Part shown: positions 1 to 8,420 of the stretch, piece by piece | How positions within the stretch are numbered: the first letter of the stretch is position 1 | How the letters are laid out: each line of letters opens with the position of its first letter | Assembly: GCA_018818235.1 (NCBI GenBank) | Contig: JAHISE010000157.1 | Coordinates: forward strand, 1 to 23,236 | Source: Patescibacteria group bacterium | GTDB lineage: Bacteria; Patescibacteriota; Gracilibacteria; Peribacterales; Peribacteraceae | Reading direction: 5' to 3' | DNA: 23,236 bases | Made by a program: the position numbers and the translations under genes | Notes under the pieces: generated by a model | What the model was told of the DNA's origin: nothing | Databases searched by the model: none | The model's input: the letters and a program-made list of their open reading frames with translations, nothing else

Positions 1-1527
1 ATTTGTAGATACAAGTTGACCAACTTTATTCAAGAGGGGAGTAATGGCTTCGTTATCAAACTTTTCGCTCCATGCGGCAAATTCGTTTACCCAGAAGTTT
101 TTAACTACCGCATCCTCGATCTTTGCAACTATCTTCTGGCGGTAGTTCTTATCCGAAAGCATCTTAAGAATCGAAAACACTGTTGTTCCTTTGCTGTCCA
201 GAAGAGCCAGAGTTGTTTGCCTGAGCACATGTTCAAGGCGTGGAGTCCAGTTAGCACCAAAAAGCTTTTTAAAGATTTCTATAAATCCGATGGTAACCCT
301 CAGTTTTAATGCAGGGTTAACAGCTTGCATAGGATTAAATGCTATCGGGAATTCCGTATCCATAGGATTGAAGAAAACTACATCCTCTATACGCTCTTTT
401 GGAACGTGTTTAATAACTGCGTCTACAAGGTCACCGTGAGGATCCATTACGCAGACTCCTTTTCCTTCCTTAATATCCGTTGCTATAAGTTGTTCCAGAA
501 GTTTACTTTTTCCCGTTCCGGATTTTCCAATTACATACAGGTGGCGTGCGCGATCCTGCCGCAGCAGTCCAAATGGAATTTTTTGGTTATGATAGTTCGT
601 CAATCCGAATGGCAGAACGTCCTGCATGTTTGCTTTCGGCAGATCCAGAGGTGGCTCAGCTCTGCGTGCCATAACATGCACTATATGAGGAACAATGTCA
701 GGATCTGGGTAATGATACATTCCGGATACTTCCGAAATTCCCATCCATGAATTGTCATCAAGTGAACGTTGCTGCCATCGCTTAAGTGCGACTTCTCCTT
801 TTGATCTTCTACTTACAGCAAAGCCGTTGTAATCAAGAGAATTGAATTGAACAAAGGCCTGCATTAAAGCATTCAGCTGCCCTTGGGCTCTGGTCATATC
901 GTTTGCAATGGCGGCTACTCGCACTGTTACTCGGTAATGTCTCTCTTTTGCTTTGTCAGCTAAGGCTTCTTTTTCTCGAGAACGAAAGTCTTTCTGTCCA
1001 CGAGCTTTTACAAAATCACGGAATCTGATCAGCTTTTTAAATCGGTTTGTAAAGTATTTAACCGTGCGGCGAAGATTAAAATTGAAGTCATCCTGAATAG
1101 GTTTTACAACTACCTGAGTCCACAACTGCTGGCCTTCTCCGGTTTTACTCATCACAGTAAACAGTCCTGCCAGACTGTCTCCTTCAAATTCTTCAAACCG
1201 CTTCCAAGGATAAATATCCGTACGCTTGCTCTTTAGTTGCGCAGAAAGCATTATGCCGCCCTCCATAGCTTTTGCAGTTGCATAGTCACCCTTCTGCTCC
1301 TCAATAACAGCATCGGGGTAAATGGAGTAGATCTGACCGATTACAAGCTCCCTTATCTTTCCGGGAATATGAATGAAGAAATATATATGCTGACTAATGG
1401 AGGCCAGCTCAAAACTTATTTTTTCTCCTTTAACCTGTTCGTGCAGGTTTGTTAGCAGCTGAGCAAATTTTGGCTCAGGTTTGCTAATCTTGGTATCCCA
1501 TTGCTGAATTCGTACGAGGAGAAGCAT
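1..1527 (-). CDS. VirD4/HerA-like P-loop ATPase (T4SS coupling-type), partial
   Basis: An open frame on the minus strand runs from an ATG at 1527 to the window edge without a stop (509 codons visible), so the C-terminal part is missing. Residues about 334-341 are a Walker A motif (GKSGTGKS) and residues about 357-365 a Walker B-like strand (GVCVMDPHGD). The following text (VVFFNPMDTEFPIAFNPMQ) is typical of the VirD4/TraD/HerA-type ATPases common in CPR genomes, which are thought to move DNA or protein at the membrane. The N-terminal 330 residues are a mixed alpha/beta region without an obvious membrane segment. Many relatives carry transmembrane helices before this region. Here the frame upstream of 1527 is open only to a stop at 1621-1623, in a palindromic repeat, so the gene may have lost its 5' end. 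No Shine-Dalgarno is seen before the ATG. The ATPase class is well supported; its exact secretion or conjugation role is inference. Confidence 0.85.
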   Translation of the reverse strand, partial: MLLLVRIQQWDTKISKPEPKFAQLLTNLHEQVKGEKISFELASISQHIYFFIHIPGKIRELVIGQIYSIYPDAVIEEQKGDYATAKAMEGGIMLSAQLKSKRTDIYPWKRFEEFEGDSLAGLFTVMSKTGEGQQLWTQVVVKPIQDDFNFNLRRTVKYFTNRFKKLIRFRDFVKARGQKDFRSREKEALADKAKERHYRVTVRVAAIANDMTRAQGQLNALMQAFVQFNSLDYNGFAVSRRSKGEVALKRWQQRSLDDNSWMGISEVSGMYHYPDPDIVPHIVHVMARRAEPPLDLPKANMQDVLPFGLTNYHNQKIPFGLLRQDRARHLYVIGKSGTGKSKLLEQLIATDIKEGKGVCVMDPHGDLVDAVIKHVPKERIEDVVFFNPMDTEFPIAFNPMQAVNPALKLRVTIGFIEIFKKLFGANWTPRLEHVLRQTTLALLDSKGTTVFSILKMLSDKNYRQKIVAKIEDAVVKNFWVNEFAAWSEKFDNEAITPLLNKVGQLVSTN

Positions 1528-1590
1528 GATTGACGTGCATTTTACCGTAGGAAAGTGGGTAATGCTATCAAAAAATTGGGTTATATCGAA

Positions 1591-1684
1591 TACTGGAATA
1601 TTGGAATACTGGTTATGTCTTTAATATCGGGGCCCAATATTATAATATTCAGATATTCTAACCACGAGGCCCAATATTCCAGTA
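1591..1684. repeat. AT-rich imperfect inverted repeat
   Basis: The arms TACTGGAATATTGG (1591-1604) and its exact complement at 1671-1684 face each other around about 66 bp; the flanking text is partly complementary too (GGTTA at 1611-1615 and TAACC at 1659-1663). The repeat lies between the truncated-looking 5' end of the ATPase gene and the array remnant at 1695. It could be a small non-autonomous element or a transcription barrier. Confidence 0.55.
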
Positions 1685-1694
1685 CTCCAATACT

Positions 1695-1784
1695 CTAATA
1701 CACTTCCTTCAGATAACACTCCTCACAATAAACCTTCTCTGCATCACCCTCCCCAAAATTTGTCAAAAACTCCTTCCCATTAAA
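1695..1784 (-). pseudogene. C-terminal remnant of a Cys-rich array protein
   Basis: Read on the minus strand, this short open stretch ends in a stop (1695-1697) and encodes NFGEGDAEKVYCEECYLKEV followed by Y, preceded by GKEFLT. That is the extreme C-terminus of the ~560 aa family that fills the window. It matches best the tail of the neighbouring gene at 2492-4156, which has the same TNFGE motif where the other copies have (S/T)YxP or STFAP. Only about 26 family codons remain; the frame is closed by a stop at 1788-1790. It overlaps the MNT gene's stop codon region by a few bases. It is most simply the leftover of a duplicate copy whose body was lost or replaced by the HEPN/MNT pair. Confidence 0.8.
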
Positions 1785-2103
1785 TTTTTATACCGTTTTC
1801 TTTTATTTCCTGCGCTAGCCCGAAATATTTGTTATCCAGGTCCTCAGGGTGAAGGCATATTGTCTGGATGCGCAAATCCACTTCTTTGCTGTCCAGAAGG
1901 AATTGTGTGTTTTCGTCATGCTTGGTTTTTAGAAAAGGCGAACATAGTACTGCAATATCTATATCGCTCTGCGGATTTGTATCATCTCGTGAAACTGAGC
2001 CGAATATGCGTAATTCCTTAATCGGATACCCCCTTTTAACAAACAGCTTTTTAAGCTCCTTTGCGATACGTATGCCGTCATCTTTTGTTATCTTTGTTCT
2101 CAT
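1780..2103 (-). CDS. MNT-type minimal nucleotidyltransferase (antitoxin of a HEPN/MNT pair)
   Basis: The 107 aa protein has the nucleotidyltransferase signature G35-S36 followed by D47 and D49 (SDIDIAVL), and a candidate third acidic residue at D76 (EVDLRI). In this family the three carboxylates bind the metals for nucleotide transfer. In HEPN/MNT toxin-antitoxin modules the MNT protein neutralises the HEPN partner, in studied cases by AMPylation. The start ATG at 2103 overlaps the HEPN stop by 4 bp (ATGA), a sign of coupled translation. The loop between GS and DxD (VSRDDTNPQS) lacks the usual ARG, a modest deviation. Family assignment is firm; pairing with the HEPN gene follows from the overlap. 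Confidence 0.88.
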   Translation of the reverse strand: MRTKITKDDGIRIAKELKKLFVKRGYPIKELRIFGSVSRDDTNPQSDIDIAVLCSPFLKTKHDENTQFLLDSKEVDLRIQTICLHPEDLDNKYFGLAQEIKENGIKI

Positions 2104-2492
2104 TGCATAAAGGAAGATAAAAACTCTTCTGTTTTATTGATCCATTGTGATGCATTATCCTCGGTTGAAAATTCTTTTGCCCACTCAGGATCTGAGTAGC
2201 GCGCTGCAATTGCATAGTCTGTCAGTTCAGAAAACATACTCTTGTCCATTTCGGTCCATTCTTCTTTGATCATAAGTGCAAGTTCAAGGAGATCATGTGT
2301 ATATGGATGATCTTTATCAAACATTGAAATATATTCGGCCTTTAAGGCTTTTTCTATTGCAAGGTGGCAATGAAATAAAGACATACTGAATTCTTTTTCT
2401 TTCAGTCCTGCTTTTGCCATGGTTAGTGATCCCATCGCTTCTCGTCTCCAGTGAGAAATGGTTTCTTCTTGTGTCATGGTGGTATTATACAT
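2100..2492 (-). CDS. HEPN-domain protein (toxin partner of MNT)
   Basis: This 130 aa protein is all-helical, with the HEPN hallmarks FSMSLFHCHLAIEKALKA (about residues 36-53) and AARYSDPEW near the C-terminus. The ATG at 2492 overlaps the stop of the upstream Cys-rich gene (TGATG); a second Met 15 bp further on (2477, MTQEETISHW) is also a reasonable start. I do not see the RNase motif Arg-X4-6-His, so it may belong to the HEPN subset without clear RNase residues, or act differently. It is followed with a 4-bp overlap by the MNT gene. Its tight linkage to the Cys-rich gene upstream and a family remnant downstream means the pair is embedded in the array. Confidence 0.85.
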   Translation of the reverse strand: MYNTTMTQEETISHWRREAMGSLTMAKAGLKEKEFSMSLFHCHLAIEKALKAEYISMFDKDHPYTHDLLELALMIKEEWTEMDKSMFSELTDYAIAARYSDPEWAKEFSTEDNASQWINKTEEFLSSFMQ

Positions 2493-4156
2493 CAATAAAC
2501 TTCTTTCAAATAACATTCTTCGCAATAAACCTTTTCCGGATCATCCTCCCCAAAATTCGTCCAAAACTCTTCCCCATCATTCGAACAAGTTCGTTTAAAC
2601 AACTTAGATCCCGCTCTTCTCTCATTTCTGCGATCGTAGCGGACGGAGAAATGGAAAGAGGGGATTGGAATATCATTAGCTCTGTAATAGTCCAATTCCT
2701 GTTTGATGATCTTGAAAGGCCTGCCTGACTCTTTGCATTTAACAGCCCAGTTAAGAATATCATCAGGAACTTCAGCAATTGTTTGAGGAAGCGAGTCAGC
2801 AGGAATTATTTTCTCAACTTCCGGAACTTCGTATATCTTATCTCTCCACTTATAACCTTTTTCCAATGCCTCTTCTTTTGTAAGAGGGAAGTATTCCATT
2901 GCAAGTGTCTCGTTAAATGCATATGGACATAGCTCCTTTGGAAAATATTCACCATATTCTCCAGATTGTTTCATATTCTCAACGATCTTTTCTTTTAGCT
3001 CTTTATATTCTTCTTCTGCGTATTGTTTGTTAAGAATGCAGAACTTTTGCCTATTTAAACCTACGCATCCAAAACAATTCTCACATTTAACGCAATGTCC
3101 GCAGTACTCTAGATTCGAGTTGTTGATCATGCATGTTGTGCAGAATTTCAGATTATAACCATTATTACCGGAACATGCGCATTCATACATTAATTCAGAG
3201 TCATCTCCCCATGCTGTGTAATCCATGGAAGTCTTTGCACTAAAAACCCTCGCACAGTACTTGCAATCCTCCATATCCTTACAGTCAAAACACTCAAAAG
3301 AGTTTTTAGAGTCATAAAGATGATTCCCTGTGCAATTTTCGTTATGCTCGTTTTGTATAGGTTTTTGGATCTGGGTAATAAAAAAATCATCCGCCTTTTT
3401 ACGCATCTCTACAATTCCATCAATTGTATTAAGTTTAAGTTCAGATTTACGTTTCTCGTATTCCTCCTTACTAAATTGTTCATTGAATATCATAAATTTT
3501 TTCTGACGTTGATTCATGCAACCTATGCAGTTCTGACATCCGATGCAGTTTTTTAGGAAAAAGCTATCGCTGCAGGTCTGACAATACTCAGAAAACTTAA
3601 TGTTATTACATTTAATACAGTTGATGCATTCATAACAGAGTTCACTCTCATAACAATTGGAACAATCCACCATGCTTGTGTTATAAAACAAGCGATTGCT
3701 GTAATAACAATCCTCATCGTAATCTGCTTCTGCTATCAGGTAACAATTTTTACAATAACCTGCACAATTTGTGTAATCGCTATTTTGCATAGTATCTGTC
3801 ATCACAAACTGTCCTTGGTGTGGGACTTTATTTAGTAATTCGTTGTATTGTTCAAAGAAAGGTCTTTCGAAATCAAAGTCCATTCCATATTCAAGTGAAT
3901 CCCACTTGTCACTCCACCAAACATCCGACGCGTATACAGGGAATACGTGATCAGGGTGATAAGGTGAAATAAGATCTTTTCCCGTTAAATCACATTTTCT
4001 TTTGTAAAGTTTAAGTGTGTTTCTTTCAGTAAGTCTCCGCATGAATCTGCAATCAGGGCAACGTTTTGGGTGGGGGACGGAGATTTGCGAATAGAAATCT
4101 TCGTCAGATTTAGTTATTTCGAAAGGGGAGCCACATTGGGTGCATACCTGATCCAT
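2492..4156 (-). CDS. P1: Cys-rich multi-zinc-ribbon array protein
   Basis: A protein of 554 aa of unknown function. Residues 1-40 form a zf-trcl-like ribbon (C5, C8, C33, C36) with a loop shorter than in the other copies. The second ribbon (RKCDLTGKDL) keeps one Cys only. Two Cys-rich blocks follow, with motifs such as NCIGCQNCIGC and ending in FNEQFSKEEYE and YCGHCVKCENCFGC...ILNKQYAEEEYKE. The C-terminal ribbon is damaged: the first pair reads CSND, with one Cys, while YCEEC is kept. I chose the ATG at 4156 over an in-frame GTG at 4174 because MDQVCTQCG aligns with MVQTxCTQCG of the paralogues. It starts 26 bp after the RelE-like stop, lacks the inverted-repeat leader, and its TGA overlaps the HEPN start. 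It is probably the middle gene of an AbrB-RelE-P1-HEPN-MNT operon and the most divergent copy. Confidence 0.88.
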   Translation of the reverse strand: MDQVCTQCGSPFEITKSDEDFYSQISVPHPKRCPDCRFMRRLTERNTLKLYKRKCDLTGKDLISPYHPDHVFPVYASDVWWSDKWDSLEYGMDFDFERPFFEQYNELLNKVPHQGQFVMTDTMQNSDYTNCAGYCKNCYLIAEADYDEDCYYSNRLFYNTSMVDCSNCYESELCYECINCIKCNNIKFSEYCQTCSDSFFLKNCIGCQNCIGCMNQRQKKFMIFNEQFSKEEYEKRKSELKLNTIDGIVEMRKKADDFFITQIQKPIQNEHNENCTGNHLYDSKNSFECFDCKDMEDCKYCARVFSAKTSMDYTAWGDDSELMYECACSGNNGYNLKFCTTCMINNSNLEYCGHCVKCENCFGCVGLNRQKFCILNKQYAEEEYKELKEKIVENMKQSGEYGEYFPKELCPYAFNETLAMEYFPLTKEEALEKGYKWRDKIYEVPEVEKIIPADSLPQTIAEVPDDILNWAVKCKESGRPFKIIKQELDYYRANDIPIPSFHFSVRYDRRNERRAGSKLFKRTCSNDGEEFWTNFGEDDPEKVYCEECYLKEVY

Positions 4157-4182
4157 CTGGATTAAAGTATACACATATATCT

Positions 4183-4425
4183 CTATTTCTTACGATAAGA
4201 TTTATCTCTGAAATTAATTTCATGGGCAACATTTACTCCGGGTTTTACCCTGATAAACACTATTCTGACTTTTCCGATCCTACAACGGAACCACCATTTT
4301 CTTTCTGAGATCGGTTTAATGTCTAGATTATCAAGCTTGTTTTCAAGAATTGCACGGTAAGCTTTTAATACTCGTTCACTATCTTTTTCATTAAGCTTAA
4401 GAATGAACTTTAAAATCCTATCCAT
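4183..4425 (-). CDS. RelE/ParE-superfamily toxin
   Basis: The 80 aa basic protein has the RelE/ParE fold pattern: two N-terminal helices (LNEKDSERVLKAYRAI), then KWWFRCRIGKVRIVF and a C-terminal FRDKSYRKK. Members are ribosome-dependent mRNA interferases or gyrase poisons; which one cannot be told from sequence. Its ATG shares one base with the antitoxin stop (TAATG), so the two are translationally coupled. The order antitoxin-toxin is the usual one. The Cys-rich gene P1 starts 26 bp downstream without an obvious terminator between them. Confidence 0.85.
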   Translation of the reverse strand: MDRILKFILKLNEKDSERVLKAYRAILENKLDNLDIKPISERKWWFRCRIGKVRIVFIRVKPGVNVAHEINFRDKSYRKK

Positions 4426-4712
4426 TACTTCTTTTGGGACTTTTTAGGCTTCTTCTTTCTGATCTTTTTGGCTTCTTCCATGCCTTCCTCCCAAAGTTTT
4501 ATAAGCTCACCCATTTCAATGCCGGTAGGAAATCTTAAACCAAAAGACCCATCGTCATCCTCGTAGTACTCAACATCCAATATAGGCATTATAACCAGAT
4601 AACCTTTAGAATTTTCTTTAGCCAGGAAATGCTTAGTTCCGTACTTTTCGCGCCATTCTTTGGGCAGGGTAACGGCGCCGTTGTCCCATAGGTTGAGTGT
4701 TTCAGAAATCAT
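4425..4712 (-). CDS. AbrB/SpoVT-like antitoxin
   Basis: This 95 aa protein has an N-terminal swapped-hairpin AbrB/MazE-like DNA-binding segment (LNLWDNGAVTLPKEWREKYG, about residues 6-25), an acidic middle that would contact the toxin, and a Lys-rich C-terminal tail. Such antitoxins neutralise RelE/MazF-like toxins and repress their own operon. A good sigma70-type promoter lies just upstream at 4736-4765. The gene overlaps the RelE-like toxin by one base. No Shine-Dalgarno is seen before the ATG. Confidence 0.82.
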   Translation of the reverse strand: MISETLNLWDNGAVTLPKEWREKYGTKHFLAKENSKGYLVIMPILDVEYYEDDDGSFGLRFPTGIEMGELIKLWEEGMEEAKKIRKKKPKKSQKK

Positions 4713-4735
4713 AGGATTATTAGGAATATGTATAT

Positions 4736-4765
4736 AGTATATATTACTAGTATTGTTAATGTCAA
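4736..4765 (-). promoter_or_regulatory. Sigma70-like promoter of the AbrB/RelE operon
   Basis: On the minus strand a perfect -35 box TTGACA (4765-4760) is followed after 18 bp by TATACT (4741-4736), five of six consensus bases. The box stands 23 bp upstream of the antitoxin ATG at 4712. The -10 lies in a symmetrical TATATA-GTATATA run, a plausible autorepressor site. Confidence 0.6.
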
Positions 4766-4829
4766 GGATATCGAGCTATTGCAAGGGGTTAGTCATCAAT
4801 GGTTAGACCTGGCTCATCACTAATATATT

Positions 4830-4853
4830 AATATATCAATTAATTGATATATT
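4830..4853. repeat. 24-bp perfect AT-only palindrome in the 4713-4923 gap
   Basis: The core ATATCAATTAATTGATAT (4833-4850) extends three more paired bases on each side, and AATTGATAT recurs at 4858-4866. The 211-bp gap 4713-4923 otherwise contains only the promoter above and no coding remnant that I can see. The palindrome could be a regulator-binding site or mark the 3' end of the P2 transcript; it has no GC stem or T-run. Confidence 0.45.
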
Positions 4854-4923
4854 GATTAATTGATATGAGTATTAGGCTAACAGAAGCCATTTTAGAGGTT
4901 AATAGTATGTAATTTTAGTATTT

Positions 4924-6642
4924 CTAATAAACTTCCTTCAAATAACACTCCTCGCAATACACTTTCTCTGGTCGATCGGGAGCATACGTCGTCTCAATCT
5001 CTTTTTTGCACTTATTGCATTCTCGGGAGAAGAGTTTGCGTGGGTTTCTTTTATTAAATCTCTCCAGTTGTCTTTGCTGCCAATTGCGGTGGGGGATAGG
5101 TATGCGCATTTGTCTATAAAAACGTAGTTCCTGTTGAGTGATAATAAACGGTTTACCGGTAACTTCGCATGTGATGGCCCAATTTAGTATGTCATCGGGA
5201 ATATCATCGATATTATCCGGCAGACGATCTGCTGGGATTATCTTTTCTACTTTTGGTGGAGGTGGTTCGTAATCTGACCATCTGGCTCCTTGTTGTTGAG
5301 CTTCTTCTTTTGATAGAGGATAATACAAGTCAGCGGTTGTGTGGTTGTAACCAAAGAATGAATTTTTCATAGGGAAGTGTTCTCCCCATTCTCCAGTGCT
5401 TTGCATATGCTCAATTATTTTTGGGACAAGTTCTTCGTACTCTTCTTTTGTGTATTGCTTATTTAATATGCAGTAGCGTTGATGATGCATAAAGGTGCAT
5501 CCAAAACAGTCTTTACACGATTCTGTATACCAGCAATACGCAAGGTCAGTGCTATCAACGTGTCCTCCAAAACAAAACAGTATATGGTACCCATTTTCTC
5601 CACATATACAGCATTCCAGTGATTCCTGCAGATTGGTTCCGTATTGATAAGTGTCACGAATATTTTTGGAACTTAAGACCATTTGATAACAATATTTGCA
5701 ATCTTCTGTGTCTTCGCAATCGTAACTTTCGAAAGTGTTTTTACAGTTATATAAATGATTACCGGAGCAGTTCTGTAAATTATGTCCTTGGTATTCCTTA
5801 AATGTATGTTTGAGCTCCAAATTTTTTAGTCTTGCCTTAAGTCGTTGATACGTTTCGTATGATCCTAAATCCATTTCTTTTTTCTTTGCCATATAGTCCT
5901 CTTTGGAATATTGCTGATTCTCGATGCAATACTCTTTATCACGAAGTCCTGTACAAAGAATACAATTCTTGCATCCAATGCAATCACGCAGGAACCAACT
6001 TGAACTGCAGTTTACACATTCTTGTGAGCCGACCAGTTCGTAGCACTTATGAGCATCTATGCATTCATAACAGAGTTCGCTGTGTAGATTATAAAAACCG
6101 TCAATACATGCAATGTTCTTCTTGAATCCGTATCCATACATACAATCTTCACAAAAATCAGCATGCATTATCAGGTAACAGTTTTTGGAATATCCTGCGA
6201 AATGAATGTATTCACAGTTTACTAATGTACCTTGTACATCACGCCCCTGTGCAGGAACAGTTTTTTGTAGCTCTGCAAATTGTTCAAAGAAAGGTTTACT
6301 AAAATCATAATCTCTTCCATAGGATAAAGTATCCCATTTGTCACTGTGCCAGCAATCACGACAGTAGACAGGAAATGTTTGATTGGGCTGAAATTGTGAA
6401 ATCATTTCCTTTTTGCATAGATCACATGAGGAGTTGTACAGGTTTTGTTCATTGCACATTGCAAGGCGACGTTGTTGTCTGCAATCCGGGCAACACTTTG
6501 GCGGAGGGATTAGATACTTCTTATCGTTACCTGTCCTGATCGTAGTCGAAGGAAATACAGGAGATACCTGTTCGTAAAACGTCAGATCATCTTCTGTGAT
6601 CTCGAATGAGGAGCCGCATTGGGTGCATGTTGTCTGAACCAT
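4924..6642 (-). CDS. P2: Cys-rich multi-zinc-ribbon array protein
   Basis: A 572 aa protein of unknown function with the most complete set of ligands. Ribbon 1 uses C6, C9, C51, C54, with a ~10-residue longer loop than its sisters (PSTTIRTGND). Ribbon 2 is intact: C73, C76, C94, C97 (CxxC-17-CxxC). A linker DYDFSKPFFEQFAEL leads to Cys block A (about 143-250; CIGCKNCILC at 221-230, ending YCIENQQYSKEDY) and Cys block B (about 292-403; ending YCILNKQYTKEEYE). Residues 404-535 are the conserved region with IPDDILNWAI. Ribbon 3 uses C542, C545, C563, C566. The start is set by the family MVQTTC motif; there is no Shine-Dalgarno. The inverted-repeat leader lies directly upstream. No signal peptide or membrane helix, so a cytoplasmic metal-binding protein is likely. 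Confidence 0.92.
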   Translation of the reverse strand: MVQTTCTQCGSSFEITEDDLTFYEQVSPVFPSTTIRTGNDKKYLIPPPKCCPDCRQQRRLAMCNEQNLYNSSCDLCKKEMISQFQPNQTFPVYCRDCWHSDKWDTLSYGRDYDFSKPFFEQFAELQKTVPAQGRDVQGTLVNCEYIHFAGYSKNCYLIMHADFCEDCMYGYGFKKNIACIDGFYNLHSELCYECIDAHKCYELVGSQECVNCSSSWFLRDCIGCKNCILCTGLRDKEYCIENQQYSKEDYMAKKKEMDLGSYETYQRLKARLKNLELKHTFKEYQGHNLQNCSGNHLYNCKNTFESYDCEDTEDCKYCYQMVLSSKNIRDTYQYGTNLQESLECCICGENGYHILFCFGGHVDSTDLAYCWYTESCKDCFGCTFMHHQRYCILNKQYTKEEYEELVPKIIEHMQSTGEWGEHFPMKNSFFGYNHTTADLYYPLSKEEAQQQGARWSDYEPPPPKVEKIIPADRLPDNIDDIPDDILNWAITCEVTGKPFIITQQELRFYRQMRIPIPHRNWQQRQLERFNKRNPRKLFSRECNKCKKEIETTYAPDRPEKVYCEECYLKEVY

Positions 6643-6736
6643 GATTCACTTGATTAAAGGATTAACATGATAATGCAAACGCATGATATCTTAAATCAAG
6701 AAAATCCTTAAATTATGCAAATCAAGGTTCAGACAA
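6630..6736. repeat. Leader inverted repeat upstream of P2 (copy 1)
   Basis: The arm TTGTCTGAACCATGATT (6630-6646) contains the P2 start codon on the minus strand and faces AATCAAGGTTCAGACAA (6720-6736, one mismatch). Inner segments also pair. The right arm ends 4 bp before the P3 stop, so the repeat fills the whole gap between the genes. Confidence 0.85.
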
Positions 6737-6740
6737 CTGC

Positions 6741-8420
6741 TCAGCCATAGACTTCTTTATGGTAGCATTTCTCGCAATACACAATCTCGGATCTATCAGG
6801 AGAATATGTCGTTTCCATCTCCTCCCCACACTTCCCACATTTGCGGTTAAAGAGCTTGCGGGGGTTTCTGGATAATAGTCTCCTTTTATGTCTTTCGTCT
6901 GGATGAAGATGAGGTATGGGTAACTTCATTTTCCTGTAGAAATCCAATTCCTGTTTGATTATTCTAAATGGTTTGGAGGTTACTTCGCATTTAATAGCCC
7001 AATTTAAAACGTCGTCGGGAATATCTTCAATGCTATCGGGAAGTTTGTTGGCAGGAATAATTTTCTCTACTTCGGGGATCTCATCGGTAGCATCGCGCCA
7101 CTTCCATCCCTTAGATAGAGCTTCTTCTTTTGTAAGAGGAAAATACTCCTGTGCAACAGTTTCGTTGTATGTGAATGGAGAGAACTCAATTGGGAAGAAT
7201 TGACCCCATTCTCCTGATTGTTTCATATGTTCAATAATCTTCGGAACCAGTTCTTCGTATTCCTCTTTTGTATATTGTTTATTTAGGATGCAGTAGTCTC
7301 TGTCTCGCAGATTGCAACAACCAAAAAGATTCTTTCCGTTAATGCAGTACTCTGAATGATAAACTTCGTATGTGTGACGGGAAAATGTGGAGAAGTGGGT
7401 GTTTATAGCGCCATACATTCCAAGGTATTCACAGCACAATTCGTTTTCTTCTGTGTAGTTATTGTCGTAACAATCTTTTAAATCTACAGCTTGCATGCAG
7501 TAATTACAGTCTTCACATTTATCTACGAAGAAAGACCGGAATGTATTTTTTGAATTATAAATGTGTGTTCCGCTAACATTCTGGACGTTGCTGTTTGGCA
7601 TAAAATGACGCACAGTGCTTAGTTTTAACGCTTCAAGTTTTTCTTGTAACTCATTCATTTGAATAGGATCACAATAATTAATCTTTGCTTTATATTCCTT
7701 AAATTCTTCTTCCGAATACGGCTTATTCCCGATATAAAATTTCTTATTACGCAGTCCCGCGCAAGCAATACATTCACTGCAGCCATGCAAGTCGTAGCAA
7801 TAGAGCAAATTATCAGATCCGTAACAGTCCTGATTGTATAAACAACCATAGAGCTTTCTGCTGTCTATGCATTCGTAGCAGAGCTCGCATTCACGTGTTA
7901 CCAAATTATCTACACAATCTTTGGAGTAGTATGCCGAGCCATAAAGGCAGTCTTCGGAATAAACCGGTCCGAATGTAAGATAACACCTTTTACAATCACC
8001 AACAAAATTACAATAATTACAGTTCTCCGAGTTAACTATGTAAAGGCTGATGCGAGGGGCTTCCTTTTGTAATTCTGCGAATTGTTCAAAAAACGGACGA
8101 TTAAAATCAAGCTCACGAGCTCTGGAAGTACCATGCCATTTGTCACTCCACCAGCAATCCGGACAGTACACGGGAAATGGTTTGTCAGATGAGTACATTG
8201 AAAGGATATCTTTTGAACACATATCACATTTTCTTTTGTGCAAATTACGTTCGTTTCTTATGGCATATCTTCGTTGTTGTCGGCAATCCGGGCAGTGGGT
8301 TGGTGGTGGTACGATATATTTCTTTCCACCAAATTCAGGAGAGATTTTGTTATAAAAATCCAGATCATCTTGAGTGATTTCGAAGGGGGAGCCGCATTGG
8401 GTGCATACTGTCTGAACCAT
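6741..8420 (-). CDS. P3: Cys-rich multi-zinc-ribbon array protein
   Basis: A 559 aa paralogue of unknown function. Ribbon 1: C6, C9, C43, C46. Ribbon 2 is complete (C65, C68, C86, C89), as only in P2 among the other copies. Block A contains CIDSRKLYGCLYNQDCYGS and CSECIACAGLRNKKF and ends in IGNKPYSEEEFKE, so its terminal YCI motif is altered. Block B has few CxxC pairs and ends YCILNKQYTKEEYEEL. The C-terminal region (AYNET-like TYNETVAQEYFPLTKEEAL, IPDDVLNWAIKCE) is close to consensus, and ribbon 3 (CGKCGEEM...YCEKC) is intact. The C-terminus is KEVYG, a variant shared with P4 and, as GEVYG, with P5, suggesting these three neighbours are a sub-lineage. It carries the inverted-repeat leader. 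Confidence 0.92.
   Translation of the reverse strand: MVQTVCTQCGSPFEITQDDLDFYNKISPEFGGKKYIVPPPTHCPDCRQQRRYAIRNERNLHKRKCDMCSKDILSMYSSDKPFPVYCPDCWWSDKWHGTSRARELDFNRPFFEQFAELQKEAPRISLYIVNSENCNYCNFVGDCKRCYLTFGPVYSEDCLYGSAYYSKDCVDNLVTRECELCYECIDSRKLYGCLYNQDCYGSDNLLYCYDLHGCSECIACAGLRNKKFYIGNKPYSEEEFKEYKAKINYCDPIQMNELQEKLEALKLSTVRHFMPNSNVQNVSGTHIYNSKNTFRSFFVDKCEDCNYCMQAVDLKDCYDNNYTEENELCCEYLGMYGAINTHFSTFSRHTYEVYHSEYCINGKNLFGCCNLRDRDYCILNKQYTKEEYEELVPKIIEHMKQSGEWGQFFPIEFSPFTYNETVAQEYFPLTKEEALSKGWKWRDATDEIPEVEKIIPANKLPDSIEDIPDDVLNWAIKCEVTSKPFRIIKQELDFYRKMKLPIPHLHPDERHKRRLLSRNPRKLFNRKCGKCGEEMETTYSPDRSEIVYCEKCYHKEVYG

Noticed and set aside
16..750. Plus-strand open frames at the left edge and opposite the array genes
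   Set aside because: They lie antisense to the ATPase and the Cys-rich genes, overlap each other in different frames and have no recognisable protein features.
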